A DNA stretch of 64,000 bases from Rhodocyclaceae bacterium (lineage in GTDB: Bacteria > Pseudomonadota > Gammaproteobacteria > Burkholderiales > Rhodocyclaceae), in NCBI GenBank assembly GCA_028713915.1, contig JAQTNK010000020.1:1-64000 (forward strand). Reading direction: 5' to 3'. Position numbers and translations under genes: made by a program. This document shows, in pieces, positions 1-10,117 of this stretch. Position 1 is the stretch's first letter. Every line of letters starts with the position of its first letter. The notes under the pieces are model-generated. The model was not told the DNA's origin. It ran no database searches and saw only the letters and a program-made list of their open reading frames with translations.

Positions 1-238
1 AGTAGTCGATGCCCTGCGCCTGGGCGATGGCGGCCTCCAGCGGCTGCGTGATGAAGCCGGCGACGGTCGCGGCGTCGGCGCCGTAATAGGCCGTCGACAC
101 CGTGACGACGGCATTCTCGGTATGCGGATACTGGTTGACCGGCAGGCTGCCGACGGAGCGCAGGCCGAGCACCAGGATGAACAGGCTGACGACGACCGCC
201 AGCACCGGCCGATGGATGAAGATGTCGGTAAAGTTCAT
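1..238 (-). CDS. RND efflux transporter permease, N-terminal fragment (runs off window edge)
   Basis: Minus-strand reading from ATG at 238: MNFTDIFIHRPVLAVVVSLFILVLGLRSVGSLPVNQYPHTENAVVTVSTAYYGADAATVAGFITQPLE..., typical of AcrB/MexF family N-termini; adjacent to an MFP gene. Confidence 0.85.
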   Translation of the reverse strand, partial: MNFTDIFIHRPVLAVVVSLFILVLGLRSVGSLPVNQYPHTENAVVTVSTAYYGADAATVAGFITQPLEAAIAQAQGIDY

Positions 239-247
239 GGCATCGGC

Positions 248-1396
248 CTATTGTTCCTGCGGCTTCGGACTGGCCTCATCGAGCGGCGGATGGGCATTGT
301 CGACGCGCAGCAAGGTGCCGTTCTTGAGCTTCAGCTGGCCGCTGGTGACGACCAGGGCGCCTTCTTCGAGGCCCTTGAGGATCGCCACCTGATCGCCGCG
401 CGTCGGCCCCGTCGTCACGAACACCTGCCGGGCTTGCAGCAGCGGCTTGCCCTGCTCGTCCTTCCTGGCCTTGTCTTCCGGCTTGGCCGGCGCCACCGCG
501 ACGAACACCGTGGCGCCGTAGGGGTTGTAGGTGATCGCGGTCTGCGGCAGCGTGAGGTAGCGCTGCTTGGCGCCCGCATCCACGGCGGCGCGGCCGTACA
601 TGCCGGGCAGCAGGAGCTTCTTGTCGTTCCTGATGGTCGCTTCGACCTGCACGTTGCGCGTGGCGGTGTCGACCTTCGGATCGATGGCCGTGAGCTTGCC
701 GCCGAACGTCCGGTCCGGGTAGGCATCGTTGCGCACGGTCACGGTCTGGCCGAGCTTGGCCGCGCTGATCTGCTGCTGCGGCAGGTAGAAGTCGATGAAG
801 ATCGGGTCGATGGTCTGCAGCGTGGCCACCTTGTCGCCCGGATTGAGGTATTGGCCGGGATTGACCAGCGTGATGCCCAGCCGCCCCGAGAACGGCGCGC
901 GTATCGTCTTCTTGTCGATGGTCGCGCGCTGACCGGCCACCTGCGCCTGCTTGCTCTTGAGATCGGCGCTATCGATGTCGAGCTGGGCCTGCGAAATCGC
1001 ATCGGCCGCGCGCTGCGCCCGGTCGCGCGTCAGGGTGGTGGCGGACAGGTCGGCCGCCGCCGCAAGGGCGTCGAGTTGGGCGATGTCGGCATCGGCATTC
1101 AGGCGCACGAGCAGCGCGCCGGCCTTGACGTCGTCGCCCGACTTGAAGTGCAGGCTGCGCACCAGGCCGGCGATTTCGGTCGTGACGTCCACGCCGCGCA
1201 CCGCGCGCAGGCTTCCCACCGCGGAGAGCTGCGGTTGCCACTCCTGGGTCGCCACCTTCATCGCCGTCACCACGACTGGCGGCTGCGGCGCCTGCGACTG
1301 CTTGATGGCCTTCATGATGTCCAGCACCTTGACGCCGGCGATGGCTCCGACCAGCAGCACGACGCACAACACCATGATCAACATTCGCTTGCGCAT
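248..1396 (-). CDS. RND efflux periplasmic adaptor (membrane fusion protein, HlyD/AcrA family)
   Basis: ORF with start MRKRMLIM at 1396; AcrA-like sequence (VTTEIAGLVRSLHFKSGDDVKAGALLVRL, APFSGRLGI). Confidence 0.9.
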   Translation of the reverse strand: MRKRMLIMVLCVVLLVGAIAGVKVLDIMKAIKQSQAPQPPVVVTAMKVATQEWQPQLSAVGSLRAVRGVDVTTEIAGLVRSLHFKSGDDVKAGALLVRLNADADIAQLDALAAAADLSATTLTRDRAQRAADAISQAQLDIDSADLKSKQAQVAGQRATIDKKTIRAPFSGRLGITLVNPGQYLNPGDKVATLQTIDPIFIDFYLPQQQISAAKLGQTVTVRNDAYPDRTFGGKLTAIDPKVDTATRNVQVEATIRNDKKLLLPGMYGRAAVDAGAKQRYLTLPQTAITYNPYGATVFVAVAPAKPEDKARKDEQGKPLLQARQVFVTTGPTRGDQVAILKGLEEGALVVTSGQLKLKNGTLLRVDNAHPPLDEASPKPQEQ

Positions 1397-1431
1397 GGCT
1401 ATCCCCTCTCCGTTCGTCTCTCCGGCGCGCG

Positions 1432-3042
1432 CTATTTCGCCGCGCCGGAATCCGCCGGCACGTCGGCCAGCGGCGCGGTGCGATTCCACCAGCCGCCGCC
1501 CAGCGCCTGGAACAAGCCGGCGGTGTCGCTCAGGCGGCTGGCCTGCGCCTGCACCAGGTTCACGTGGGCCAGCTGATACTGGCGTTGCGCATCCAGCAGC
1601 GCGAGGTAGCTGACCGCGCCCAGCCGGTACTGCGCCTGCGTCAGATCCAGGGTCCGCTTCGCCAGCGCATCGCTGTCCGCGATTGCCGCCAGCGCCACGG
1701 CATCCGCCTCGAGCGCACGCAAGGCGTCCGCGACGTTCGCGAAAGCCTGCAGCACGGTCTGGCGGTATTGGTGCGCGGCCTGTTCAAAGGCCGCGACCGC
1801 AGCGCGGCGCTGCGCCGTCAGTTGTCCGCCGTTGAAGATCGGCTGCGCGACGCCGGCGAGAAAGCTCCAGACGATGTTCTGCGATTTGAAAAGACCGGAC
1901 CACGTCCCGGCGGCGCGGCCGTACTGCGCCGTCAGCGTGAACTGCGGATACAGCGCGGCCGTGGCCACGCCGATCTGGGCGCTGGCCTGGTGCAGCAAGG
2001 CTTCGCTCGCCAGGATGTCGGGACGCTGGCGCACCAGGGCCGAGGGCAGCGTCACCGGGAGCTCCGGCGGCAGTTGCAGGGCGTCGAGCGTGAACTCCGG
2101 CAGATCGGCATCGCTCGGCAGCCGTCCGGCCAGCACCGCGAGTTGATGGCGCGTCTGCGTCAGCGTCTTCTCGAGCCCCGGCAGCGCCGCGCGCGTCGAC
2201 GCCGCTTGCGTCTGCTGGCCGAGCAAGGCCACGCGCGACACGGCGCCCAGATCGTACTGGCGCTGCACCACGGCGAGCTGGCGCTCCTCGGCCGCGAGCA
2301 CCTCGCGCGTCGCCTGCAGCTGCGCCCGCAGCGATGCCTCCTTGATCGCCGTGGCGGCGATGCTGGAGGTCAGAGTGAGGAAGGTGGCCTCGAGTTCGAA
2401 TTGGGCGAAGTCGGCTTGCGCGGCGACGCCCTCGATGCGGCGGCGCGCGCCGCCGAAGACATCGGGATTGTAGCTGGCGTTCAAGCTCGCGTTGATGACC
2501 GTCAGCTCGGGATTGCCGCCGGCCCCGCCGTTGCTCGGCAGACCGAGGCTCGCCGCGGAAACGCGCTCGCGGGCCCCCGTTGCGCTGGCACCGATGCTGG
2601 GATAGAGCAAGCCGCCGCGCTCGGCGACGAGGTTCTCGCGGGCCGCGCGCAGGGCGGCTTGCGCCGCGCCGAGCGTCGGGCTCTTTTCCAGCGCTTCGCG
2701 GACGAGGCCGTCGAGCGCGGCGGAGTGAAACAGGCTCCACCACTGTTCCGGAATGTCGTTGCCGACCAGGAATCGCTGGCTGCCGCCGTCGCGGCCGGTT
2801 GGCGAAGCCGTCTCGGCGACCAGCGCTTGCGGCGTATAGGAGCTATTCGTCGGCGCGGCCGGTTGGCGAAAATCCGGACCCACGGCGCAGCCCGTCAAGG
2901 CCACGCTCAGCGTCAGGACCGCGCAAAAAGCCGAGCCGACCAGGCATCGTTTGCAGTCGACGATGTCCACGGCCCCAGGGCACGACACCGCCCCGGGACC
3001 CTGCGGCTGCAGCTGCTTCGGTTCGATCGTCGGAGGGTTCAT
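1432..3042 (-). CDS. Efflux outer membrane lipoprotein, NodT/OprM family
   Basis: Lipobox-like LTGCAVGPDF, then RQPAAPTNSSY; OMF family repeats; ATG at 3042 chosen over the upstream ORF extension. Confidence 0.88.
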   Translation of the reverse strand: MNPPTIEPKQLQPQGPGAVSCPGAVDIVDCKRCLVGSAFCAVLTLSVALTGCAVGPDFRQPAAPTNSSYTPQALVAETASPTGRDGGSQRFLVGNDIPEQWWSLFHSAALDGLVREALEKSPTLGAAQAALRAARENLVAERGGLLYPSIGASATGARERVSAASLGLPSNGGAGGNPELTVINASLNASYNPDVFGGARRRIEGVAAQADFAQFELEATFLTLTSSIAATAIKEASLRAQLQATREVLAAEERQLAVVQRQYDLGAVSRVALLGQQTQAASTRAALPGLEKTLTQTRHQLAVLAGRLPSDADLPEFTLDALQLPPELPVTLPSALVRQRPDILASEALLHQASAQIGVATAALYPQFTLTAQYGRAAGTWSGLFKSQNIVWSFLAGVAQPIFNGGQLTAQRRAAVAAFEQAAHQYRQTVLQAFANVADALRALEADAVALAAIADSDALAKRTLDLTQAQYRLGAVSYLALLDAQRQYQLAHVNLVQAQASRLSDTAGLFQALGGGWWNRTAPLADVPADSGAAK

Positions 3043-3327
3043 CTTCTTGGCGAAAACGCGCAGAGTCGAGGGTTTTCGCAGGCGTCTCGGCGCTTTGCCA
3101 CCGCAGCGCGAGGAACTGGAATTTGCCTCGTCCGCAGAGCAGCGTATCGCTGAGATTGCCGGCCCGAATGTTCCGGCGAATCCTATTGCTAGTCCGATCG
3201 AACCAGCTCGCCATGCGGCCTCGCAATGAAACGACTGCCGGCAAAGCTGCCGCCGCCCCGGTGCGCAAGGGAACAAGCGCTGCGAGACGGCGTCACAAAG
3301 ACAGGTGTCCGCCATTGGAGGTTCACC

Positions 3328-3498
3328 ATGTTGCGAAGACTCTCATCTGCGCTTGTGCTCGCCGCATGGCTGGCGAGCGTTGCGTCGGCACTGTCCGGAT
3401 GCGTCGTCGTTCCCTACGACGACGAGGGCTATCACTACGATCGTGGCTATCACGGCTACGATGAGGATCACGATTATCGGGGCCATCATCGCTGGTAG
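3328..3498 (+). CDS. Small lipoprotein-like protein with His/Tyr/Asp-rich tail
   Basis: MLRRLSSALVLAAWLASVASALSGCVVVPYDDEGYHYDRGYHGYDEDHDYRGHHRW: signal peptide with lipobox (LSGC). Confidence 0.6.
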   Translation: MLRRLSSALVLAAWLASVASALSGCVVVPYDDEGYHYDRGYHGYDEDHDYRGHHRW

Positions 3499-3766
3499 GC
3501 GCAGGCGTTGACCTTGCCGCCCAGCGGCAGCCGGGCGGAAAAATTTGCCGGCAGCCCGCGGCCGATCGGGCTGCAGCGTATGGCGCAGTTGCGCCGTCGT
3601 GCCCCTGCCACGGCGGTCATCGCTCGATCGCGCGAACAGTGGCACGAAACTAGCTCTATTCCGCTGCGGCGAAATATCACTTCGAACCTTCGCCAGCACG
3701 CGCCAATGCCATCCGCATGACGGCAGCCGCGCGGCACGAACTCGGGTCCGTTCGAGGTTGATTGCG

Positions 3767-4906
3767 ATGCTAGCTGCCATTCTTCGTCCCGTTGCCTTGC
3801 CTGCCCATCTGCTCGGGCGGCCGGCGCCCTGCGACATTTTCGACGCGCGGGGAACGCTCTTGCAGAGCGCGGGCTCGCCGCTCGCCTGGCGCGCCGATCA
3901 CGCCGAGCGTCCGCCGCGCGTCTTCTGCGAGGCCGGCCATGCCGATCGCATTTCCTCCACCAACCCGATCACGCAATTGCGCGCCGCCTGGCAGGCGCTC
4001 GCGACCCTCGACGCGCAAGTCGAGTGCGGCGGCGCTGTCGCGGCGGCCGCCGTCATCGCTCTGGCGCACGAACTGGTCGACCTCTGGCACCTCGATGCGG
4101 ACGCCTGCATCGGCTATGCGCGGCTTGACCACGGCGCGCGGCCGAGCGTTTGCCACGCCGTGCTGTCCGCGCTCCTGGCGGCGGAGCTGGCGACGGCGAA
4201 CGGCGGCACGCGCCAAGCGATCATGGACGTCGTCGGCGCGGCCCTGACCATGCACCTTGGCAGCATGGCGCTGCATGATCGCATCTTCGCCCTGGCGAAC
4301 CTGCCCGGCCGCGACATGAGCGTGGATTTTCGCCGTCATCCGACGACCTCGGCACAAGCGCTGGCGGGCATCGGCGGAATTCCGGACGACTGGCTCAAGG
4401 CGGTCGCCCAGCACCACGAGAACATCGACGGCAGCGGCTACCCCGACGGCCTGAAGCGCGTCGGCATCGCCCTGCCCGCGCGCATGCTGCGCATCGCCGA
4501 GGCGCTGGCGACGCGGCTGCTCGGCGGCAAGACGCGCCCGCCGCAGCACTGGAACATCCAGCAGACCCGGGACGTCCAGCATCTGGTCCAGCATGTTTTC
4601 GGTGCCGACCTCAAGCGACTGGACTCCTTGCTGGTACGCCAGCTGATGACGCGGCTGAGCGCCTTTCCGCCGGGCAGCCTGGTGCGGCTGAGCAGCCGCG
4701 AACTCGCCGTCATCAACCGGCGCCGCGCCGAGGCCAATGCGCCGCCGCGCGACGCGGTGGTGTTCGTCGGCGCCCACGGCCACCCGCTCGAGACGCCGCG
4801 CGTGCGCCGGATCGGCACGCGCGAATGCAAGATCCACAGCTATGTCGATGACGAACTGCCCAAGCTGCCCCGCTACGACTGGCAGCGCGTCTGGGGCTAC
4901 GGATAA
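3767..4906 (+). CDS. HD-GYP-type phosphodiesterase-like protein
   Basis: Contains QHHENIDGSGYPDGLKRVGIALPARMLRIAEALATRLLG, the HHE..DGxGYPxGL signature. Confidence 0.75.
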   Translation: MLAAILRPVALPAHLLGRPAPCDIFDARGTLLQSAGSPLAWRADHAERPPRVFCEAGHADRISSTNPITQLRAAWQALATLDAQVECGGAVAAAAVIALAHELVDLWHLDADACIGYARLDHGARPSVCHAVLSALLAAELATANGGTRQAIMDVVGAALTMHLGSMALHDRIFALANLPGRDMSVDFRRHPTTSAQALAGIGGIPDDWLKAVAQHHENIDGSGYPDGLKRVGIALPARMLRIAEALATRLLGGKTRPPQHWNIQQTRDVQHLVQHVFGADLKRLDSLLVRQLMTRLSAFPPGSLVRLSSRELAVINRRRAEANAPPRDAVVFVGAHGHPLETPRVRRIGTRECKIHSYVDDELPKLPRYDWQRVWGYG

Positions 4907-4986
4907 CGGCGGTACGGGTATAAATTCCAGCGGAATTTCCGCGCCGGCCGCCAGTCGAACCGCAGGCATCTTGCTGAGGCGGCGAC

Positions 4987-5349
4987 ATGAAGCGGTTATG
5001 GGCATTGCTGGCGGGTTGCAGTCTGGCGGCCTTGAGTCACCCGGCATCGGCGTTCGAGTCGCGGGGCGCCCGCCCATGCATCGGCTGGCAGGAATTCAGG
5101 CAGGAAGAGCGCGCCGGCTACACGCTGCAGGCCTCGATCTACCAGACGTGGCTGGTCGGCTATCTGAGCGGCCTGGTGGCGGGAAGCGGCGTGGATTTCC
5201 TGGCCGGCACGGACAACGAAAAGCTCTTCCAGATGGTCGATGCGTTTTGCAGCGACAATCGCCAGATGAATCTCGACAACGCGGGTATCTACGTGGCGAA
5301 GTCGTTGCTGCAGCAGAAGGGCATCGTCTATCTCGGCACCCGTCCGTAG
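4987..5349 (+). CDS. Small exported protein (HdeA-like size, unknown function)
   Basis: Signal peptide MKRLWALLAGCSLAALSHPASA, mature ~97 aa with 2 Cys. Confidence 0.6.
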   Translation: MKRLWALLAGCSLAALSHPASAFESRGARPCIGWQEFRQEERAGYTLQASIYQTWLVGYLSGLVAGSGVDFLAGTDNEKLFQMVDAFCSDNRQMNLDNAGIYVAKSLLQQKGIVYLGTRP

Positions 5350-5357
5350 CCGCGTGC

Positions 5358-6269
5358 CTAGGCGTCGCCGAGGTCGACCCTGGCCAGGTAGATGGCGGCT
5401 TTGCCTTCGTGCGACGAATAGTAGCTGACCCACAACTGACCGTCGTGCAGCGCGAGCCCGGCGTAGCTCGTATCGCCGCCGGACGGAAGGCCAAGCAGCT
5501 CGGTGAGCCGGGCCGTGCGCGGTTCGATGGCGCAAAGCGCAGTGCGTATGTTTTCGTCATAGAGACGAACCGCCGCGACAAATCTGCCATCGGGAAGACG
5601 CAGCATCTGCGGCCCGCCCACGCGCACGCCGAGATCCCGCCACTGCCATTGCCGGTAAGGCGGCGCGGCAACGCCCAGCAGACCGCTATTGGGATGGCCG
5701 TCGCGGCGCAGCAGGCAGTAGGCGGTATCGCCATCGAAGACGATCGACGTTTCGTTGGGCGCGCCGACATCGAACAGGCGATCGACCAGGACCTCGAAGC
5801 GCCTGCCGTCGTCGCTGCGGTAGAGCCTGAGCGACGCGTCCTCGCCGCAGCCGTAGGCGATGCCGTAGGCCTTGCCCTGGTGCCACGTCACCCGCCACAG
5901 CCAGAAATCGGGATCGGCGACGCTCAGCTTCCGGCTCCAGCTGCGGCCGTCCCTTGAGAACCACACCAGCGATTGGTGCGTGTGCCGCGACGGGTCGTGC
6001 AGCGCTTCCGCTCCGCTCAGCATCAGCTGACCGTCCGGCGCGACGGTGAGTTTCGCGTCGCGCAGATCCGAGTTCGGCGATTCGATGAGCGCCGCCGAAT
6101 TCCATTGCTGGCCGTCGATGGAAGCGATGATGCGCAGTGCGCCGTCGCCGGAAACGTGCGTGGTTCCCTCGCGGAATGCGCAGAACCATTGGCCCTGGAA
6201 GCGAATCAGGTCGGTGAAGGCATTGTGCGGTGCCTTGTCCCAGATCCTGCGCGCTTCAATCAGCCTCAT
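5358..6269 (-). CDS. Sialidase/BNR-repeat-like beta-propeller protein
   Basis: MRLIEARRIWDKAPHNAFTDLIRFQGQWFCAFREGTTHVSGDGALRIIASIDGQQWNSAALI...: exo-sialidase-like blades. Confidence 0.55.
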   Translation of the reverse strand: MRLIEARRIWDKAPHNAFTDLIRFQGQWFCAFREGTTHVSGDGALRIIASIDGQQWNSAALIESPNSDLRDAKLTVAPDGQLMLSGAEALHDPSRHTHQSLVWFSRDGRSWSRKLSVADPDFWLWRVTWHQGKAYGIAYGCGEDASLRLYRSDDGRRFEVLVDRLFDVGAPNETSIVFDGDTAYCLLRRDGHPNSGLLGVAAPPYRQWQWRDLGVRVGGPQMLRLPDGRFVAAVRLYDENIRTALCAIEPRTARLTELLGLPSGGDTSYAGLALHDGQLWVSYYSSHEGKAAIYLARVDLGDA

Positions 6270-6566
6270 CGCCCCGATTCCTTCCGATTTCGCCGATGGT
6301 TCATGATTCCCCCGCTGCTGGCAGCAGTCGGCAAGTTCCCGCCAAACCCAATTTGAAACTGCGGCGGATGCGACTTTCGCATAGGCATGCCTTCTGCGCA
6401 ACCGAATTGCCGGCATGCCGAAACGGCGATGAAATTCGTGCCCGGGCGGCGGGCGGCAGAACACGGCGGCGGCGTGGCGGCGGCCGATATTTTAGGCCGG
6501 GCGAAAACCGCTGCGCGCGCAGGCCTTCTGCCTGCGGCCGAGGACCCGGCGCGCCGCGAACCGCCG

Positions 6567-6848
6567 TCAGGCGCAGACGAAGGTGAAGGAATCCTTCGGA
6601 CAGGTGCGCCCGCAAGCGCCGCAGCCGATGCAGTCCATCGGGTCCTTGACCGTCATCAGCGCCTTGGCATCCTCGTCGTCCCAATCATCCTCGTCCATCG
6701 CGTCATCCTCGCCGCGATCGACCAGGGTCAGCACGTCGCGCGGGCAGACCTTGAAGCAGCGGCCGCAGCCGATGCAATTCTTCGGATTCACCGCCTCGAC
6801 GTACTGCGGCGTCCAGGGCGTGCCGCCCCGTGTCGTTGCTGATGCCAT
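6567..6848 (-). CDS. fdxB: nif-specific ferredoxin III (2[4Fe-4S])
   Basis: CIGCGRCFKVCPRDVL and CIGCGACGRTCPKDSFT; last gene of the nifN-nifX operon. Confidence 0.85.
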   Translation of the reverse strand: MASATTRGGTPWTPQYVEAVNPKNCIGCGRCFKVCPRDVLTLVDRGEDDAMDEDDWDDEDAKALMTVKDPMDCIGCGACGRTCPKDSFTFVCA

Positions 6849-6852
6849 GCTG

Positions 6853-7062
6853 CTATCCTTTCAACAAAGTGGTCAAACGTAAATTTGCGTCGTGCCAGGC
6901 TTTGCATACGTCATAGGTCGCTTGCGCGAGGGCGGGAATTTCCGCGTAGGCGCCGGGCAGGCGCTCCTCGACGAGGTCATGCATCTGCGCCGACCATGCG
7001 CCAGCGATGCGCTTGAGTTTCTTCACTTCCTTGTCCAGGTCCTTGAGTTCGGCGTCGCTCAT
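6853..7062 (-). CDS. Small nif-associated coiled-coil protein (DUF683/CCE_0567 type)
   Basis: MSDAELKDLDKEVKKLKRIAGAWSAQMHDLVEERLPGAYAEIPALAQATYDVC; position between the DUF269 gene and fdxB. Confidence 0.8.
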   Translation of the reverse strand: MSDAELKDLDKEVKKLKRIAGAWSAQMHDLVEERLPGAYAEIPALAQATYDVCKAWHDANLRLTTLLKG

Positions 7063-7081
7063 GTTGCGTATCCGGGGCAGC

Positions 7082-7534
7082 TCAGAGCCCGGCGACTTCA
7101 GGGAAACGGCCGACGATTTCGAGCGCCACCGACAAGACCTTGTCGGCCTCGGTCTTCATCTTCGACAGGCTCTCGAAGCCGAAGCGATGCACGTCGCGCA
7201 GCGTGCGGTCGAGCACCACCAGCTTGCCGATGGTGATCAGGCTGCGGCCGAAGCCTTCGTGCGTCAGGTGGATCAGCGGCACGGCCATCAAGCCGCACTC
7301 CTTCTCGATCAGCACGGCGATGGCGTTGTAGAAGGCTTTGACGCGGGCGAGCGTCGTCTCGTCGGGATCGCCGACCAGGGGAATCTCGGCCTTGCGTTCC
7401 TTGGTCAGGACACAAGGCGCCAGCAGGGCCTCCGGCGGCAGGCGGTCGTACTGGCCGTAGCTGTCGAGGGCGCGCAACTGGCGCAGCATTTCCTTGACGA
7501 AGTCGGTTTCGAGAATCGGATCGGTTGCGCTCAT
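7082..7534 (-). CDS. NifX-associated nitrogen fixation protein (DUF269)
   Basis: FVKEMLRQLRALDSYGQYDRLPPEALLAPCVLTKE..., downstream of nifX. Confidence 0.85.
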   Translation of the reverse strand: MSATDPILETDFVKEMLRQLRALDSYGQYDRLPPEALLAPCVLTKERKAEIPLVGDPDETTLARVKAFYNAIAVLIEKECGLMAVPLIHLTHEGFGRSLITIGKLVVLDRTLRDVHRFGFESLSKMKTEADKVLSVALEIVGRFPEVAGL

Positions 7535-7968
7535 TTAGGTTCTCCGTGATTGGAATCGAGGTCGCAGGCGGCGGAATGCGCTCCCCGGCCCAGGGTGAAA
7601 CGTGAAATCAACCGCGCCAGCAGCAGGCCGACGGCGAAGCCCACGCCGGCGCCGAGCACCGCCGCTGCGTCGCCGCCGTAGCGGCTGGCAGCGATGACGG
7701 CACCGAGCAGCAGGCTCGCCGGCGGCAGCAGGTAGCCGAGCAGCGCCGCCAGCGCAAGCGATGACGACGGCATCGACAGCGTGACGCGATCGCCGAGCCG
7801 GGTCTGCGCCGGCAGATGCAGGCGGATCACCTGCGCGGCCTTCTGCGCCGAACCGCAACTGCCGCGGCTGCCGCAGGTGCCGCAGGATGAAGCGTTCTCC
7901 AGCCGCACCACGGCTTCGTCGCCGTCGAAGCCGACGACCTGGCCGGCGCGCTCGATGGTGTCGATCAT
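7531..7968 (-). CDS. RseC/MucC-type SoxR-reducing system protein
   Basis: [40 protein letters not shown]... plus two hydrophobic segments; Cys-cluster typical of RseC. Confidence 0.75.
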   Translation of the reverse strand: MIDTIERAGQVVGFDGDEAVVRLENASSCGTCGSRGSCGSAQKAAQVIRLHLPAQTRLGDRVTLSMPSSSLALAALLGYLLPPASLLLGAVIAASRYGGDAAAVLGAGVGFAVGLLLARLISRFTLGRGAHSAACDLDSNHGEPK

Positions 7969-8528
7969 TCCTGCCAGCCTTCGTCGGCCATGCGGTCGAA
8001 GCGCCCGGCATCGCCGCCGCGCTTCAGCGCCTTGTCGAGCCAGGGCACGCCGCCGCTGCGGATGGCCGCGCGCAATTCGGTCAGCAGCGTGTCGATGCAG
8101 GCCTCGTCGTCCATGCGCACCGGCTGGATGCCGCCGGCCAGCAACTGGCGCACCGCCGACCCGCCCGCCGCCAGGCAATAGACGGCCGCGCAGCCGGAGA
8201 GCGCCGCGATCTTCTCGGCGAGCTTGTTCTGGCTCCGGCTAACGCCTGCTCCGCAGGCATTACCCTCCACCGAAACTGCGTTTTCATTGCCGTCCATCGC
8301 CTCGACGGGGAACTCGGCGACCTGCACGAGCTTGGCGCGCCCGGCATCGAGGGCATAGATGGCGAAGCCCGCCGCGGCGCCGAAATGCTGGTTCACCGCG
8401 ACGCGGTCGTCGGTGGCGAAGGCGACCTTGAGCATGGCCGGCACGCCGTCAGTGGCGGACCACGCCAGGGCGAGCTGGCGCCCGCTCGGGCTCGGACCGG
8501 TAGACGGATCGATAGGCAGGGATGTCAT
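7965..8528 (-). CDS. nifX: Nitrogenase cofactor biosynthesis protein NifX
   Basis: [29 protein letters not shown] with N-terminal RQLALAWS; start overlaps nifN by ~80 nt; 3' end overlaps the RseC-like gene start. Confidence 0.88.
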   Translation of the reverse strand: MTSLPIDPSTGPSPSGRQLALAWSATDGVPAMLKVAFATDDRVAVNQHFGAAAGFAIYALDAGRAKLVQVAEFPVEAMDGNENAVSVEGNACGAGVSRSQNKLAEKIAALSGCAAVYCLAAGGSAVRQLLAGGIQPVRMDDEACIDTLLTELRAAIRSGGVPWLDKALKRGGDAGRFDRMADEGWQE

Positions 8529-9831
8529 GGTGCTGCCCCAGGAAAAGGTTGGCGATGTCGAACAAGGCCTGCCGCGCGGCGCGATAGCCGACCCAGGCGC
8601 GCGCATAGCCGCCGACGCAGTCGTATTGCGGAAAGCCGGCGCGCAGCAGCGGAATCTCCAGGCGCTGCGCGCTTTGGACGGCGTGGGAATTCGCTACCAG
8701 CAGTTGCGCCCCGGCATCCCGCGCCGCGCGCTCGAGGTCCTCGAGGTCGCCGATGCGCACTTCGGCGCACGGCAGATCGGCCAGGGATTCGGCGCGCGCC
8801 GATGCCACGGCGGCGACGATTTCGGCGCCGAGGCCGCCGAGCAAGGCGCTGAAGCCCAGCAGCAGGTCGGGATCAAGGCCAAGCGCGATGCGCGCGAAGC
8901 CGAGCATGAAGTGCGTATCCACCATCGCGTCCTGCAACTGCGAACGGCTGCGCTCGACCTTGTCGGGCACCGCCTGGCCGGAGAGTTCGGCGAGCGCCTG
9001 GGTGAAGGCATCGCAGGCATCGAGTCCCATCAGGTGATCGAAGCGCACGTCGGGAACGCCGGTGCGCGCCTTCAGCAGATCGGCGGCGCGGTTCAGCGAG
9101 CGGCCGATCACCAGCGTCGCCACCGACTCGCCCATTTTTTCGATCTCGCCGCGCGGCGTGCCGCCCAGCGTCAGGGGCGTGAATTCGGCGTCGACGAGAT
9201 GACCGTCGAGCGAGTCGCCGATGTCCGGCAGCACCACGGGACGCAGGCCGAAGCCTTCGATCCAGTCCTTGATCGCCTCGATGTCGCCGGGCGTGAGCAT
9301 GGACGACGCCAGCACGTTGACCTGCTTGCGGCGCCGCCCGGCATGGCGCGTTTCCGGCACCAGGACATCGATGACGGCCTCCAGCGCCAGCGCGAAGCCG
9401 GACTCCAGGCAGCCCGCATAGTCCGGCGTATTCACCGGCACGACGGCAATCGCATCGAACTGCGGACACTGGGCGCGAAACTCGCGCACCAGGCGGCGGA
9501 TGTCCGTGCCCTGCGTTTCCGACAAACCGGTGGTCGCCAGGCCGATGATCTCGGGTCGGTTCTTCTCGCAGATCGTGCGCAGCCCATCGATGACATTTGC
9601 ATCGGAGCTCATGACCGTCGAGACCTGGTCCATCGCCGTCGTCTGCAAGGGAATCGGCTCGCGGAAATGGCGTACGAAAAAGACTTTGCCGAACGCTGTG
9701 CAGCCTTGCGAACCATGGAGCATGGGGATGGCGTTCTTCAGGCCGAGGCAGGCCAGCGCCGCGCCGACGGGCTGGCTCGCCTTGAGCGGATTGACCGCCA
9801 GCGGTTTTGTGCGTTTGATGATTTCGGCCAT
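8449..9831 (-). CDS. nifN: Nitrogenase iron-molybdenum cofactor biosynthesis protein NifN
   Basis: [69 protein letters not shown]. Confidence 0.95.
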   Translation of the reverse strand: MAEIIKRTKPLAVNPLKASQPVGAALACLGLKNAIPMLHGSQGCTAFGKVFFVRHFREPIPLQTTAMDQVSTVMSSDANVIDGLRTICEKNRPEIIGLATTGLSETQGTDIRRLVREFRAQCPQFDAIAVVPVNTPDYAGCLESGFALALEAVIDVLVPETRHAGRRRKQVNVLASSMLTPGDIEAIKDWIEGFGLRPVVLPDIGDSLDGHLVDAEFTPLTLGGTPRGEIEKMGESVATLVIGRSLNRAADLLKARTGVPDVRFDHLMGLDACDAFTQALAELSGQAVPDKVERSRSQLQDAMVDTHFMLGFARIALGLDPDLLLGFSALLGGLGAEIVAAVASARAESLADLPCAEVRIGDLEDLERAARDAGAQLLVANSHAVQSAQRLEIPLLRAGFPQYDCVGGYARAWVGYRAARQALFDIANLFLGQHHDIPAYRSVYRSEPERAPARPGVVRH

Positions 9832-9867
9832 GGTCGCGACGCGAACGGATGATGTCGCCCTCCGTTT

Positions 9868-9883
9868 TGCAAGCCTCATGCCA
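9868..9883 (-). promoter_or_regulatory. sigma54 -24/-12 promoter of nifN operon
   Basis: Minus strand TGGCAT-GAGGC-TTGCA; GG-N10-GC spacing exact; predicted TSS about 9857, upstream of nifN ATG 9831. Confidence 0.8.
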
Positions 9884-9927
9884 CCGATGGAAGCTCAATA
9901 ATTCAAGGCCTTGCCAAATTGCCGCGC

Positions 9928-9943
9928 TGTTGCAAAGACGACA
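9928..9943 (-). promoter_or_regulatory. NifA UAS upstream of nifN
   Basis: Minus strand TGTCGTCTTTGCAACA (TGT-N10-ACA), ~45 bp upstream of the -24 box. Confidence 0.75.
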
Positions 9944-10117
9944 AAAGGCCGACAATCGCCGCCGCCGCTCGCGCCGCGACGCAACCAATTCCGCCGGCGA
10001 CGGTCGACTTCGATGCCGGTGCTTGGCCTCGCCGGGCGCCTGACGGCCGATAGGCTTGCGCCTGCCAGAGCGAAAGCCAGGCCACCGGCTCCGGGCTTTT
10101 CGGTAGGAGTGAACATT

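Noticed and set aside
122-1576. 484-aa plus-strand ORF opposite the efflux adaptor
   Set aside because: Antisense to recognised MFP/OMF genes, no family features.
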